A DNA stretch of 10,377 nt from Pseudomonadota bacterium (GCA_023451915.1 JAEXXS010000049.1:1-10377), one strand, 5' to 3'. Shown: positions 1-7,492, numbered from the stretch's first letter. Notes: generated from the sequence alone by a model not told the origin. A program made the numbers and translations.

Positions 1-1732
1 GGTCGAGCGCAGCAATGGTCGAAAGACGATGCGCAATGGCGATCACCGTCTTGCCTTCCATGAGTCGCTTCAGATTTTCCTGGATCGAGGCTTCCACATC
101 CGAATCGAGTGCCGAGGTCGCCTCGTCTAGAATGAGAATCGGAGCGTCTTTCAAAATGGCGCGGGCAATGGCGATGCGCTGACGCTGGCCGCCAGACAGT
201 TTCACGCCGCGCTCGCCCACAAAGGCGTCGAACGACTTGCGGCCCTGAAAATCTTCAAGATTGGCGATGAACCCGTCCGCTTCCGCCTGCCGGGCGGCCT
301 TCAGCAATTCTTGATCGGTGGCGTCGTCACGGGCCAGCATGATGTTATCGCGCAAGGAGCGGTGCAAAAGCGCGGTTTGCTGGCTGACCACGGCAAAGGC
401 CCGGCGCAGCGAATTCTGCGTGACGTCCCTTATGTCCTGCCCATCCACGGTGATTGCGCCCTTTTCCACATCGTAAAGGCGAAGGATCAGATTGACGAGC
501 GTGGTCTTGCCCGCGCCGGAATGGCCGACCAGCCCGACACGCTCGCCGCCCCGCACGGTCAGATTGATGTTCTGCAGAACGCCCGCACCCTTGCCGTAAT
601 GGAATGTCACATCGCGCACATCAATACGCGCATCGCGCACAATCAGCGGCTTTGCGCCGGGCCGGTCTTCAAGGCCGAGCGGCGCAGAAACAAGGCGCAT
701 CGAATTTTCGATCAGCCCCAGCTGGCGCAACATGCCGTTGAGCTGCATCATCAGGCGTCCAAGCAGCATGTTGAGGCGCAGCACCAGACCAAGCGTGAAC
801 GAGACCTGACCAACTGTGATGGCGTCCTTCGTCCAGAGATCGATGGCGATGGCCGCAACCGTCACGATCATCAAGCCCGACAAAGCTGTCAGCGACAGGC
901 GCACGCCGGTCAGTGACCGCATGAACGGCAGTATCGCCGCAAGATAGCGTTCGAAACCGTCGCGCAGATAGCGCTCGTCGTCATCCGCCGTGTTGAGTTT
1001 GATCGTCTCGATATTGGAATAGCTATCGACAATGCGCCCGTTGATCATCGAGCCCGCTTCGGCGGAGGCTTCGGCATTCTTGCGGATTCGCGGCAGATAG
1101 CGCCATGCAATGAAGCCGAAAGCGATGATCCAGACAATGACGGCGGCCGCAAGCCGCCAATCGAGCCGCCCGACAAGAAACAGCGTGGTGATGCTGTAGA
1201 TTGCCATGAACCAGACAACCTGAATGAGACTTTCGATCAGGTCGCCTGCCGCCTGCCCGGCCTGCCAGACTTTTGTGGCGATACGTCCGGCAAAATCATT
1301 CTGGAAGAAGGCATAGGACTGGCGCAGCACATAGGAATTCGCCTGCCAGCGGATCATATTGTAGAAGCCGGGCGACATGGTCTGGTCATCCAGCAGCGTC
1401 GTGGCGGCGGTGACAATCAGCCGGATCACAAGAACTGTGAAGCCCATGAAGAGAAGCTCAGGCCCGGCGGACTCAATCAGCGCCGACCAGCTGCGCTCTA
1501 TGCCGCCTTTGCCGGCCTGATCCAGAATATCGACCAGACGCCCGGTGAAATAGAACAGCCCCGCTTCCACCAGCGGCAGAAGCCCGCCTGCCGCAAGTGC
1601 GGCCACAAGCGGCCATTTCGCCTGACGCGCATAATGCCAGAGGAAAGCCATTGTGGTTGAAGGCGGTCTCAGATTATCCGGTTCGCGGAAGGGATCGACC
1701 CAACGTTCGAACAGGCTGTAGATCGCCTTCAT
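1..1732 (-). CDS. ABC transporter, fused permease/ATPase half-transporter (3' end cut off by window)
   Basis: Inner-membrane ABC exporter half-transporter with a transmembrane domain followed by a nucleotide-binding domain in one chain. 577 codons are visible from ATG 1732-1730, and the extreme C-terminus lies outside the window. The first ~300 residues contain several hydrophobic segments. The ATPase domain shows Walker A GHSGAGKT (403-410), signature LSGGQ (512-516), Walker B ILILDE with D536 and catalytic E537, and the H-loop histidine H568, so its ATP site looks intact. It starts 14 bases after the stop of the upstream paralogue (1747-3603) and is almost certainly cotranscribed with it. 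DNA and protein similarity to that gene are high, especially in the ATPase domain, indicating tandem duplication. The substrate cannot be read from the sequence. Family knowledge suggests lipid, drug or peptide export (MsbA/multidrug-type COG1132 group), probably as a heterodimer with its neighbour. Confidence 0.95.
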   Translation of the reverse strand, partial: MKAIYSLFERWVDPFREPDNLRPPSTTMAFLWHYARQAKWPLVAALAAGGLLPLVEAGLFYFTGRLVDILDQAGKGGIERSWSALIESAGPELLFMGFTVLVIRLIVTAATTLLDDQTMSPGFYNMIRWQANSYVLRQSYAFFQNDFAGRIATKVWQAGQAAGDLIESLIQVVWFMAIYSITTLFLVGRLDWRLAAAVIVWIIAFGFIAWRYLPRIRKNAEASAEAGSMINGRIVDSYSNIETIKLNTADDDERYLRDGFERYLAAILPFMRSLTGVRLSLTALSGLMIVTVAAIAIDLWTKDAITVGQVSFTLGLVLRLNMLLGRLMMQLNGMLRQLGLIENSMRLVSAPLGLEDRPGAKPLIVRDARIDVRDVTFHYGKGAGVLQNINLTVRGGERVGLVGHSGAGKTTLVNLILRLYDVEKGAITVDGQDIRDVTQNSLRRAFAVVSQQTALLHRSLRDNIMLARDDATDQELLKAARQAEADGFIANLEDFQGRKSFDAFVGERGVKLSGGQRQRIAIARAILKDAPILILDEATSALDSDVEASIQENLKRLMEGKTVIAIAHRLSTIAALD

Positions 1733-1746
1733 CAATGGCTTTTTCC

Positions 1747-3603
1747 CTACCTGACCAGCGTGTCCTCGGAATTGTCTTCGAAGCCGAGGAACCCGCCGGA
1801 TTGACGCGCCCATAGACTGGCATAAATGCCGCCGAGCGCAACAAGTTCCTCATGGGTGCCGTCTTCGACGATCCGCCCCTTATCCATGACGATCAGGCGG
1901 TCGAGAGCGGCAATGGTGGAAAGACGATGCGCAATCGCAATAACCGTCTTGCCTTCCATCAGCGTATTGAGGCTGTCCTGAATGGCCGCTTCCACTTCCG
2001 AATCGAGCGCGGATGTCGCCTCGTCGAGAATGAGGATCGGCGCATCCTTCAGCATCACGCGGGCGATGGCGATACGCTGGCGTTGTCCGCCGGATAGTTT
2101 CACGCCGCGCTCGCCGACATGGGCTTCCAGCCCGCGCCGTCCCTTCGGATCGGTGAGGAGCGGAACGAACTGGTCAGCCTGCGCCAGACGGATTGCCTGC
2201 TGCAGCATTTCCTCGGTCGCGTCGGGCCTGCCATACATGATGTTTTCGCGCACGGTGCGGTGCAGAAGCGAGGTGTCCTGCGTGACCATGCCGATATTGG
2301 CGCGCAGCGAATCCTGCGATACTTTCGAAATGTCCTGACCGTCGATCAGAATGCGGCCCTTCTCCAGATCGTAGAAGCGCAGCAGCAGATTGACCAGCGT
2401 GGACTTGCCAGCACCGGAGCGACCGACAAGCCCGACTTTCTGGCCCGCCGGGATTTTCAGCGTCAGGTTTTCCAGAACGCCCTTGCCCTTGCCGTAATGG
2501 AAGCCGACATGATCGAAATCCAGTTCGCCCCTGGTCACATGCAGGGCCGGAGCATTGGGCACATCCACCACTTCATGCGCGCGCGCAATCGTGGTGATGC
2601 CGTCTTCCACCGTGCCGATATTTTCAAACAGCGCCGACATTTCCCACATGATCCACTGCGACATGCCGTTGAGGCGCAGCACCAGACCAATACCGACCGC
2701 CACCGCGCCCACCGTCACGGCTTCCTGCATCCACAGGCCGATACCGATCACACCGACTGCAAACAGCAACAGGCAGTTGGACACATAGAGCGTGAAATGG
2801 AACATGGTCACGAGGCGCATCTGACGATGCACGGTGCCGAGGAACCCATCGAGGCTTTCGCGCACATAGGATTCCTCGCGGCTCGAATGCGAGAACAGCT
2901 TGACGGTCGCAATATTGGTATAGCTGTCGACGATGCGGCCCGTCATGGTCGAGCGCGCATCGGCCTGCTCTTCCGATACCACCCGCAAGCGGGGAATGAA
3001 GAAGCGCAGCAGGAACATATAGACCCCGAGCCAGACCACGAACGGGATCATCAGACGCAGATCGGCGGAGGCCGCGATGAAAAGCGTGCCCGCAAAATAG
3101 ACGATGACATAGTTCAAAACGTCGAGCAGCTTCATCACCGTTTCACGCACGGCAAGAGCGGTCTGCATCAACTTGGTTGAAATGCGCCCGGCAAATTCGT
3201 CCTGAAAAAACGCCATGGACTGGCGGATCAGGTAGCGATGCATCAGCCAGCGCACGCGCATCGGATAATTGCCGAGCAGCGTCTGGTGGATCACCAGCGA
3301 GTGCACCAGCACCACGCCCGGCAGGCCGACCAGCACGACACCGGCGATCAATGCCAGCCGCCAGCCTTCATTGCTCAGAAACGTCTCGCGCGACTGATGC
3401 GAAAGCCAGTCAACGATATTGCCCATGAAGGCAAACAGCGACACTTCGATGATTGCAATCAGGGTGGTGAAAATCGCCATGCCGATAATCCACGGCCAGG
3501 CGCCGCGGGTATAATAAAGGCAAAACGCGACCAGTCCGCGCGGAGGTTCCTGCGGGGTCTCATCGGGATAGGCGTCGAGTCGGTGTTCGAACCACTTAAA
3601 CAT
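1747..3603 (-). CDS. ABC transporter, fused permease/ATPase half-transporter
   Basis: Complete 618-residue ABC exporter half-transporter. Hydrophobic segments lie at roughly residues 36-60, 83-105, 163-180, 184-205, 265-291 and 296-312, the six-helix layout of type IV (MsbA-like) exporters. The nucleotide-binding domain follows, with Walker A GRSGAGKS (394-401), signature LSGGQ (503-507), Walker B ILILDE (D527, E528) and H-loop H559. All catalytic positions look canonical. The ATG at 3603 is preceded by AAAAGGAG (3615-3608) four bases upstream, a good ribosome binding site. It is the first gene of a two-gene unit with the paralogous half-transporter ending at the left edge (14-base gap). It is transcribed divergently from trmL across a 174-base gap. 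Substrate unknown; drug, lipid or glycolipid export are all compatible with the family. Confidence 0.96.
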   Translation of the reverse strand: MFKWFEHRLDAYPDETPQEPPRGLVAFCLYYTRGAWPWIIGMAIFTTLIAIIEVSLFAFMGNIVDWLSHQSRETFLSNEGWRLALIAGVVLVGLPGVVLVHSLVIHQTLLGNYPMRVRWLMHRYLIRQSMAFFQDEFAGRISTKLMQTALAVRETVMKLLDVLNYVIVYFAGTLFIAASADLRLMIPFVVWLGVYMFLLRFFIPRLRVVSEEQADARSTMTGRIVDSYTNIATVKLFSHSSREESYVRESLDGFLGTVHRQMRLVTMFHFTLYVSNCLLLFAVGVIGIGLWMQEAVTVGAVAVGIGLVLRLNGMSQWIMWEMSALFENIGTVEDGITTIARAHEVVDVPNAPALHVTRGELDFDHVGFHYGKGKGVLENLTLKIPAGQKVGLVGRSGAGKSTLVNLLLRFYDLEKGRILIDGQDISKVSQDSLRANIGMVTQDTSLLHRTVRENIMYGRPDATEEMLQQAIRLAQADQFVPLLTDPKGRRGLEAHVGERGVKLSGGQRQRIAIARVMLKDAPILILDEATSALDSEVEAAIQDSLNTLMEGKTVIAIAHRLSTIAALDRLIVMDKGRIVEDGTHEELVALGGIYASLWARQSGGFLGFEDNSEDTLVR

Positions 3604-3607
3604 GGCG

Positions 3608-3615
3608 CTCCTTTT
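3608..3615 (-). promoter_or_regulatory. Ribosome binding site of the first ABC transporter gene
   Basis: Minus-strand AAAAGGAG lies four bases before the ATG at 3603. It matches the anti-Shine-Dalgarno core and fixes the start of the 618-residue transporter. Confidence 0.75.
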
Positions 3616-3711
3616 AGGCGGGCCTTAAGCAATTGCCAAGACATCGCCGGAACAAAACATGAAACTTTTTGCAATCCGACAGGATCGGCAAGCAATATTC
3701 GCAACGGGATG

Positions 3712-3739
3712 TTGACGCGTGAAATTCGACCGATATGCA
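3712..3739 (+). promoter_or_regulatory. Weak promoter candidate for trmL
   Basis: TTGACG (3712-3717) is a good -35 element. Sixteen bases on lies TATGCA (3734-3739), which matches only the first three bases of the -10 consensus. It lies about 40 bases before the trmL ATG in the divergent region shared with the ABC operon. Only the -35 is convincing. Confidence 0.25.
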
Positions 3740-3777
3740 GTCTTGCGACAACGGGCATTTAGCGTTACCCGCTTCAT

Positions 3778-4257
3778 ATGGATCTGCGTGTCGCCCTTTA
3801 CCAGCCCGACATTCCCGGCAATACGGGAACCATTCTGCGCATGGCCGCCTGTCTCGGCTTTGCCGTGGACCTGATCGAGCCTGCCGGTTTCGACATTTCC
3901 GACCGCTCGCTGAAGCGTGCGGGCATGGATTATCTGGCGCAGGCCGCACTGACGCGCCATGCTGACTGGAGCCGCTTCGAAGACTGGCGCCAACAGGCTG
4001 GACGCCGCATTGTACTGCTCTCGACCAAGGCCGCAATTCCCTATACCGACTACCGTTTTCAGGGGAATGACATTCTGCTCTTCGGGCGTGAATCGTCCGG
4101 TGTGCCGGATGCGGTCCATGACAGCGCCGATGCGCGCCTGCTGATCCCGATGGTCCCCGGCACCCGCTCCCTCAATCTTGCAGTTTCGGTCGCCATGACG
4201 GCGGGGGAAGCTTTGCGTCAGATGAGAAGCGAAAGTGATTCCCCTTCAAGGCCTTAG
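3778..4257 (+). CDS. trmL: tRNA (cytidine/uridine(34)-2'-O)-methyltransferase TrmL
   Basis: SPOUT-class methyltransferase of 159 residues. By family knowledge it uses S-adenosylmethionine to methylate the 2'-OH of the wobble base 34 of tRNA-Leu isoacceptors in the cytoplasm. All family motifs are visible in order: N15-TGT with R21 in motif 1 (PGNTGTILR), FGRESSGVP (102-110), LLIPM (121-125), and GTRSLNLAVSVA (128-139), the last two blocks forming the knotted cofactor site. Length is normal for TrmL (~155-160). The ATG at 3778 is the only sensible start for the N-terminus MDLRVALYQP, but no clear Shine-Dalgarno precedes it. The gene is divergent from the ABC operon and 107 bases upstream of the NUP gene on the same strand, so cotranscription is possible but not shown. 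Confidence 0.95.
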   Translation: MDLRVALYQPDIPGNTGTILRMAACLGFAVDLIEPAGFDISDRSLKRAGMDYLAQAALTRHADWSRFEDWRQQAGRRIVLLSTKAAIPYTDYRFQGNDILLFGRESSGVPDAVHDSADARLLIPMVPGTRSLNLAVSVAMTAGEALRQMRSESDSPSRP

Positions 4258-4364
4258 GCGTCCTGGCGGAATCAATACTCGAATTGCCCTCAACATGCGT
4301 CGCGGATTGACCGGATCGCCCCGCATCGTCCCCCATTTCCGGTTCGAAAGGCGCGCTTCATTCC

Positions 4365-4439
4365 ATGAAACTGTCTGCCCGTACCGCCGTTCTTGCGGCA
4401 TCCACCCTGTCGCTGCTGACCGCGGCTCCAGCCTACGCC
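4365..4439 (+). other. Signal peptide of the NUP-family protein
   Basis: Codons 1-25 encode a basic N-region, an Ala/Leu/Ser/Thr-rich hydrophobic stretch and an AYA|KE cleavage site. This is a standard Sec/signal peptidase I substrate with no lipobox cysteine. Confidence 0.85.
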
Positions 4440-5414
4440 AAGGAAGCAGCCAAGGACATCGAACGTATTGCGCCCAAAGTCATGGTCATCACCATGTTCG
4501 GTGAGGAAGCCAAGCCGTGGCTGGAAGGGGAAAACTTCACGCAGAAGATCAAGCTGCCGGGCTTGAGCCCTGAATATCCAGACGTCGACTGCACTGCCGA
4601 GGGGCTTTGCCACATGACGACGGCCATGGGTTTTGCCAATGCTGCAAGCTCCACGGCAGCGATGGCGCTGAGCGACAAGCTCGACCTCAGCCACACCTAT
4701 TTTCTGATCGCAGGCATTGCAGGCGTCGATCCCAAACACGGCACGCTCGGCTCGGCCCATTGGGCGAAATATGTCATCGACGCCAATCTCGCCCACCGCA
4801 TCGATATGCGTGAAGCGCCGGAAGGCTGGAGCACGGATTTCTTTGGTCTTGGCACCGCCAAGCCAGGCGAAAAGCCAAAATGGGCTGCGGGCACGGAAGT
4901 CTTTGAACTGAACGGCAAGCTGGCCGATTATGCTTTGGCCACCACGAAGGATGTCGCGCTTCTCGATGGTGACGATGCGAAGGCATATCGCAAGCACTAC
5001 ACGCAGGACGCCGCCATCGGCGCGCCGAAAGTCACCATTTGCGATACGGCTTCTGCTGATACCTATTGGCATGGCGCAAAGCTCGGCGAAGCGGTGAGCG
5101 CGTGGGTCAAGCTTCTGACGGACGGCAAGGCGGATTACTGCACCTCGCAGATGGAAGACAATGCGACGCTTACGGCATTGAAGCGCGCTGCCGATGCGGG
5201 CAAGCTGGATTTCAGCCGGATCGCCGTGCTGCGCACCTCTTCAAACTTCGACCGGCAGGGCAAGGACCAGACCGCCATTCAGTCTCTTAGCGCAAAGTCT
5301 GGCGGTTTCCCGCTGGCAACCGCCAATGCCTACCGCGTGGGGAAGGCCTATGCAGACAGCATCATCGGCAAGTGGGCGGCCTGGGAAAAAGCGCCGCAAA
5401 CCGCTGCGCAATAA
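4365..5414 (+). CDS. Exported purine nucleoside permease (NUP) family protein
   Basis: 349 residues, recognised as the NUP family (Pfam PF06516, 'purine nucleoside permease'). The N-terminus is a clear Sec signal peptide: K2 and R6, a hydrophobic core at about 8-20, and an APAYA cleavage site after residue 25. I see no further membrane helix, so the mature protein should be periplasmic, which fits poorly with the word 'permease'. The sequence has echoes of the nucleoside phosphorylase fold: an IAGIAGVDP glycine turn (115-123), QMEDN with M263-E264, and RTSSNFD (290-296) near the end, where phosphorylases have an RxxSD-type base-binding motif. D227 to G237 (DTASADTYWHG) is another family-like block. 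The role is therefore probably binding or cleaving purine nucleosides in the periplasm (inference). A strong terminator follows 27 bases after the stop. The ATG at 4365 is chosen because it begins a perfect signal peptide; only a distant AAAGG precedes it. Confidence 0.87.
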   Translation: MKLSARTAVLAASTLSLLTAAPAYAKEAAKDIERIAPKVMVITMFGEEAKPWLEGENFTQKIKLPGLSPEYPDVDCTAEGLCHMTTAMGFANAASSTAAMALSDKLDLSHTYFLIAGIAGVDPKHGTLGSAHWAKYVIDANLAHRIDMREAPEGWSTDFFGLGTAKPGEKPKWAAGTEVFELNGKLADYALATTKDVALLDGDDAKAYRKHYTQDAAIGAPKVTICDTASADTYWHGAKLGEAVSAWVKLLTDGKADYCTSQMEDNATLTALKRAADAGKLDFSRIAVLRTSSNFDRQGKDQTAIQSLSAKSGGFPLATANAYRVGKAYADSIIGKWAAWEKAPQTAAQ

Positions 5415-5441
5415 GCCGGTAACGGTATAACGAATCAAAAC

Positions 5442-5478
5442 AAAGGCACCCGGTGCGGCAAGGACCGGGTGCCTTTTA
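5442..5478. terminator. Bidirectional intrinsic terminator between NUP gene and the 86-residue gene
   Basis: A perfect 13-base-pair stem (left arm 5442-5454, right arm 5464-5476) encloses a 9-base loop. The core is GGCACCCGGT/ACCGGGTGCC. The plus-strand read ends in TTTTATT. The minus-strand read is followed by TTTGTTTTG, so it can stop both the NUP transcript and the convergent gene at 5537-5797. Confidence 0.9.
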
Positions 5479-5536
5479 TTGGGAGCAAATCTGAATCCGC
5501 TTTCAAGCACTTGGCGGCAGATATTGAATCAGATCT

Positions 5537-5797
5537 TCAATCTGCGGTTGGCAGACGGCGCATGGTGAATTCGATCACATCGTCGGGTCGTTCGCACCAG
5601 CTTTCAATCTCGGTCCAGTAGGCGGATTTGGGAAATGTGTCGAACCATTCCCGCGCTTTTTCGCGCGCGGCCTGCCGCGGCAGGGTGAAGGTTTCACGGA
5701 TGAAGCCGTCGCGCGGCATCCGGTTCTTTTTGGCGCGGCTCTTCTCCAGCTGCTTGCGCAAGCCTTCGAGCGGCGGACGGGGCGGTGCTGCTGTCAT
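5537..5797 (-). CDS. Small uncharacterised protein (86 residues)
   Basis: I do not recognise a named family. The 86-residue product is soluble and strongly charged. A proline- and lysine/arginine-rich N-terminal third (about residues 5-31) is followed by a probable helix (RQAAREKAREWFDTFP, 41-56) and a Trp-rich C-terminal half (W51, W61, W67), ending in an IEFTMRRLP segment. There is no signal peptide or membrane segment. The open frame extends 39 codons further upstream, but the ATG at 5797 has GGGAGG (5810-5805) seven bases before it, and the upstream extension looks like non-coding sequence. The gene is alone on its strand, convergent with the NUP gene through the shared terminator and divergent from hemF across about 250 bases. 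It is probably a real conserved hypothetical gene, because the protein has ordinary coding composition and a good ribosome binding site. Confidence 0.75.
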   Translation of the reverse strand: MTAAPPRPPLEGLRKQLEKSRAKKNRMPRDGFIRETFTLPRQAAREKAREWFDTFPKSAYWTEIESWCERPDDVIEFTMRRLPTAD

Positions 5798-5804
5798 GCG
5801 ATTG

Positions 5805-5810
5805 CCTCCC
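5805..5810 (-). promoter_or_regulatory. Ribosome binding site that sets the start of the 86-residue gene
   Basis: GGGAGG on the minus strand, seven bases before the ATG at 5797. It favours this internal start over the longer frame beginning at 5914. Confidence 0.7.
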
Positions 5811-5871
5811 GATTGGCTGGAAACACACGCATCCAGCCCCTTGACCACAAAAGATAGGGTAGCGGTTTTGC

Positions 5872-5885
5872 AAAGACGAGTCTTT
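5872..5885. repeat. Short near-perfect palindrome in the hemF upstream region
   Basis: AAAGAC-GA-GTCTTT is a 6+6 inverted repeat with a two-base centre, about 165 bases before hemF and 75 bases before the divergent 86-residue gene. It could be an operator for either gene. No specific regulator is recognised. Confidence 0.35.
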
Positions 5886-5951
5886 TCTTGGGGAGAGCGA
5901 TTTTGCGACACCACCGAAGCGGCTCTTCGCCCTATGCGCGCAAGGCGGAAC

Positions 5952-5975
5952 TTGCTAAGCCACCAGATATAGCAA
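5952..5975. repeat. Inverted repeat TTGCTA-N12-TAGCAA upstream of hemF
   Basis: TTGCTA (5952-5957) and TAGCAA (5970-5975) form a 6+6 inverted repeat with 12 bases between the arms, 75 bases before the hemF ATG. The arm spacing would suit a dimeric regulator, but it does not match the FNR, Irr or RirA sites I know, and six-base arms can occur by chance. Confidence 0.3.
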
Positions 5976-6034
5976 ATCCTATTTCACCTTGCCATTTAAC
6001 CTTGGCTGCACGCTTTTATCCGGCAGATTGCGCC

Positions 6035-6040
6035 GAGAGG
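6035..6040 (+). promoter_or_regulatory. Ribosome binding site that sets the hemF start
   Basis: GAGAGG nine bases before the ATG at 6050. It supports this start over the longer open frame that begins at 5888. Confidence 0.65.
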
Positions 6041-6049
6041 AAACAACCA

Positions 6050-6964
6050 ATGCAACGCGACGAAATTCCCGCTATCATCCCTCACGATATCGAGGAAAAG
6101 AAACAGGCGGCGCAACGCTGGTTCGAGGAACTGCGCGACCGTATCTGCTCAAGCTTCGAACAGCTGGAAGACGAGCTGCAAGGCCCCTTGTCCGACCGCG
6201 AGCCGGGCCGCTTCGTGCGCACCCCCTGGCTTAAGGAAGAAGGCAAAGGCGGCGGCGGCGTCATGTCGATCATGCACGGGCGCGTTTTCGAAAAAGTCGG
6301 CGTTCACGTCTCCACCGTCTATGGCGAATTCTCGCCGGAATTCCGCAAGCAGATCCCCGGTGCAGAAGAAGACCCGCGCTATTGGGCAAGCGGTATTTCG
6401 CTGATTGCGCATCCGCAAAACCCCAATGTGCCAGCCGTTCATATGAACACGCGTATGGTCGTGACCAGCCGCCAGTGGTTCGGCGGCGGCGCTGACCTGA
6501 CCCCGGTTCTGGATCGCCGGCGCACACAGGACGATGCGGACACGCTCGCCTTTCACAAGGCCTTCCGCTTTATCTGCGAAAAGCACAAGAATGTCGTCGA
6601 CTATCAGCGCGTGAAGGACTGGTGCGACGAGTATTTCTTCCTGCCGCATCGCAATGAGCCGCGCGGCACCGGCGGCATCTTCTATGACTGGCTGCATTCG
6701 TCGGACGAAAATGGCGGCTGGGATGCCGATTTCGCCTTTACGCGCGATGTGGGACGCGGCTTTTCCGTCGTCTATCCGCATCTGGTGCGCCAGAACTTCA
6801 ATCAGGACTGGACGCAGGCCGACCGCGACGAGCAACTCGTGCGCCGTGGCCGCTATGTCGAGTTCAACCTGCTTTATGATCGCGGCACGATCTTCGGCCT
6901 GAAGACCGGCGGCAATGTGAATTCCATTCTGTCGTCCATGCCGCCCGTGGTGAAATGGCCGTAA
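6050..6964 (+). CDS. hemF: Oxygen-dependent coproporphyrinogen III oxidase
   Basis: HemF catalyses the O2-dependent oxidative decarboxylation of two propionates of coproporphyrinogen III to give protoporphyrinogen IX, in the cytoplasm (haem biosynthesis). The product is 304 residues, normal for the family. Diagnostic motifs are VHMN with the conserved His131, [10 protein letters not shown] (143-152), the block around [14 protein letters not shown], and the C-terminal [18 protein letters not shown] and SMPPVVKW segments. The frame is open back to 5888, but GAGAGG (6035-6040) precedes the ATG at 6050, and the N-terminus MQRDEIP gives the usual length; the 54 extra upstream codons have no family look. 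It stands alone, divergent from the 86-residue gene and convergent with the GNAT gene, with which it shares a terminator only seven bases after its stop. Two inverted repeats upstream might be regulatory. Confidence 0.97.
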   Translation: MQRDEIPAIIPHDIEEKKQAAQRWFEELRDRICSSFEQLEDELQGPLSDREPGRFVRTPWLKEEGKGGGGVMSIMHGRVFEKVGVHVSTVYGEFSPEFRKQIPGAEEDPRYWASGISLIAHPQNPNVPAVHMNTRMVVTSRQWFGGGADLTPVLDRRRTQDDADTLAFHKAFRFICEKHKNVVDYQRVKDWCDEYFFLPHRNEPRGTGGIFYDWLHSSDENGGWDADFAFTRDVGRGFSVVYPHLVRQNFNQDWTQADRDEQLVRRGRYVEFNLLYDRGTIFGLKTGGNVNSILSSMPPVVKWP

Positions 6965-6970
6965 TTAACT

Positions 6971-6998
6971 GAAAAGGGCCGGATAACCGGCCCTTTTC
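6971..6998. terminator. Bidirectional intrinsic terminator shared by hemF and the GNAT operon
   Basis: A perfect 12-base-pair stem, arms 6971-6982 and 6987-6998, encloses an ATAA loop. It is GC-rich (GGGCCGG) with A4 on one side and T4 on the other, so it works in both directions. It starts six bases after the hemF stop, and its right arm ends on the last base of the GNAT stop codon. Confidence 0.92.
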
Positions 6999-7492
6999 TA
7001 TGAGCCAAAAGCGGGATGATGCGTGATGAAGCCCTGCGGCATGTCTGGCCCGAAAGCCAGACACTGGACATATTCCGCAGCTATGCCCGGCATTTTAAGG
7101 CGCGGATCGGCTTTGAAACCGAAACGTCCGTAATAGCCGGGGTCGCCCACCAGAACGCAACCTTTCGCGCCATCGGCCCGCAACAAAGCGAGACCTTCAC
7201 GGACGAGTGCCCCGCCGATCCCCTCGCCCTGCCTTTCGGGCTGAACCGAGATGGGACCAAGGGCATACCAACCCTTGTCCTCCCCGCCGATCTGAACCGG
7301 CGAGAAGGCCACATGGCCGACAACAGAGCCCCCGTCCACGGCAACCAGCGACAAAGTAAGCGCCGAGGCTGCGCGGAGGGCATCGACGATCTCCCCTTCA
7401 CGCTGATTGCTATAAGGAACCTTGCTGAACGCTTCATCCGTCAGATGACGGATTGCGGCACTATCATCGGGCTTTTCCTTCCGAAGAAACAT
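6998..7492 (-). CDS. GNAT family N-acetyltransferase (possible YjhQ-like partner of YjhX)
   Basis: 164-residue GNAT protein that should transfer acetyl from acetyl-CoA to an amine; the substrate is unknown. The acetyl-CoA-binding motif is RQGEGIG (87-93) after the beta-strand LGPISVQP. Near 115-126 lies VGDPGYYGRFGF, the motif typical of the YhbS-like (COG3153) subgroup. The frame is open to a TTG at 7507, but the ATG at 7492 has GAGGG (7505-7501) eight bases upstream, so I use it. That ribosome binding site overlaps the stop codon of the YjhX gene, leaving an 11-base gap and suggesting translational coupling. In E. coli, yjhX (topAI) is paired with yjhQ, also a GNAT protein proposed as its antitoxin. 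The same gene pairing here suggests the same job (inference). The free-standing alternative is a housekeeping acetyltransferase. Confidence 0.92.
   Translation of the reverse strand: MFLRKEKPDDSAAIRHLTDEAFSKVPYSNQREGEIVDALRAASALTLSLVAVDGGSVVGHVAFSPVQIGGEDKGWYALGPISVQPERQGEGIGGALVREGLALLRADGAKGCVLVGDPGYYGRFGFKADPRLKMPGIAAEYVQCLAFGPDMPQGFITHHPAFGS

Noticed and set aside
311..916. Plus-strand open frame of 201 codons
   Set aside because: Antisense to the intact ATPase and membrane domain of the left-edge ABC transporter; no ribosome binding site or domain.
2119..3180. Long plus-strand open frame (353 codons) inside the ABC transporter gene
   Set aside because: It lies antisense to the 618-residue ABC transporter, whose motifs are unambiguous. 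The translation is rich in His/Gln/Arg with no recognisable domain, typical of a shadow frame in high-GC DNA.
4236..4274. TGATTCC...GGAATCA inverted repeat at the end of trmL as a terminator
   Set aside because: The arms are seven bases with a 25-base loop and no T-run follows, so it is unlikely to terminate transcription.
4290..5072. Minus-strand open frame of 260 codons across the NUP gene
   Set aside because: The plus-strand NUP frame has a signal peptide and family motifs; this frame has none.
5888..6049. N-terminal extension of HemF
   Set aside because: The 54 extra codons have no family similarity, and a ribosome binding site precedes the ATG at 6050, which gives the normal HemF length.
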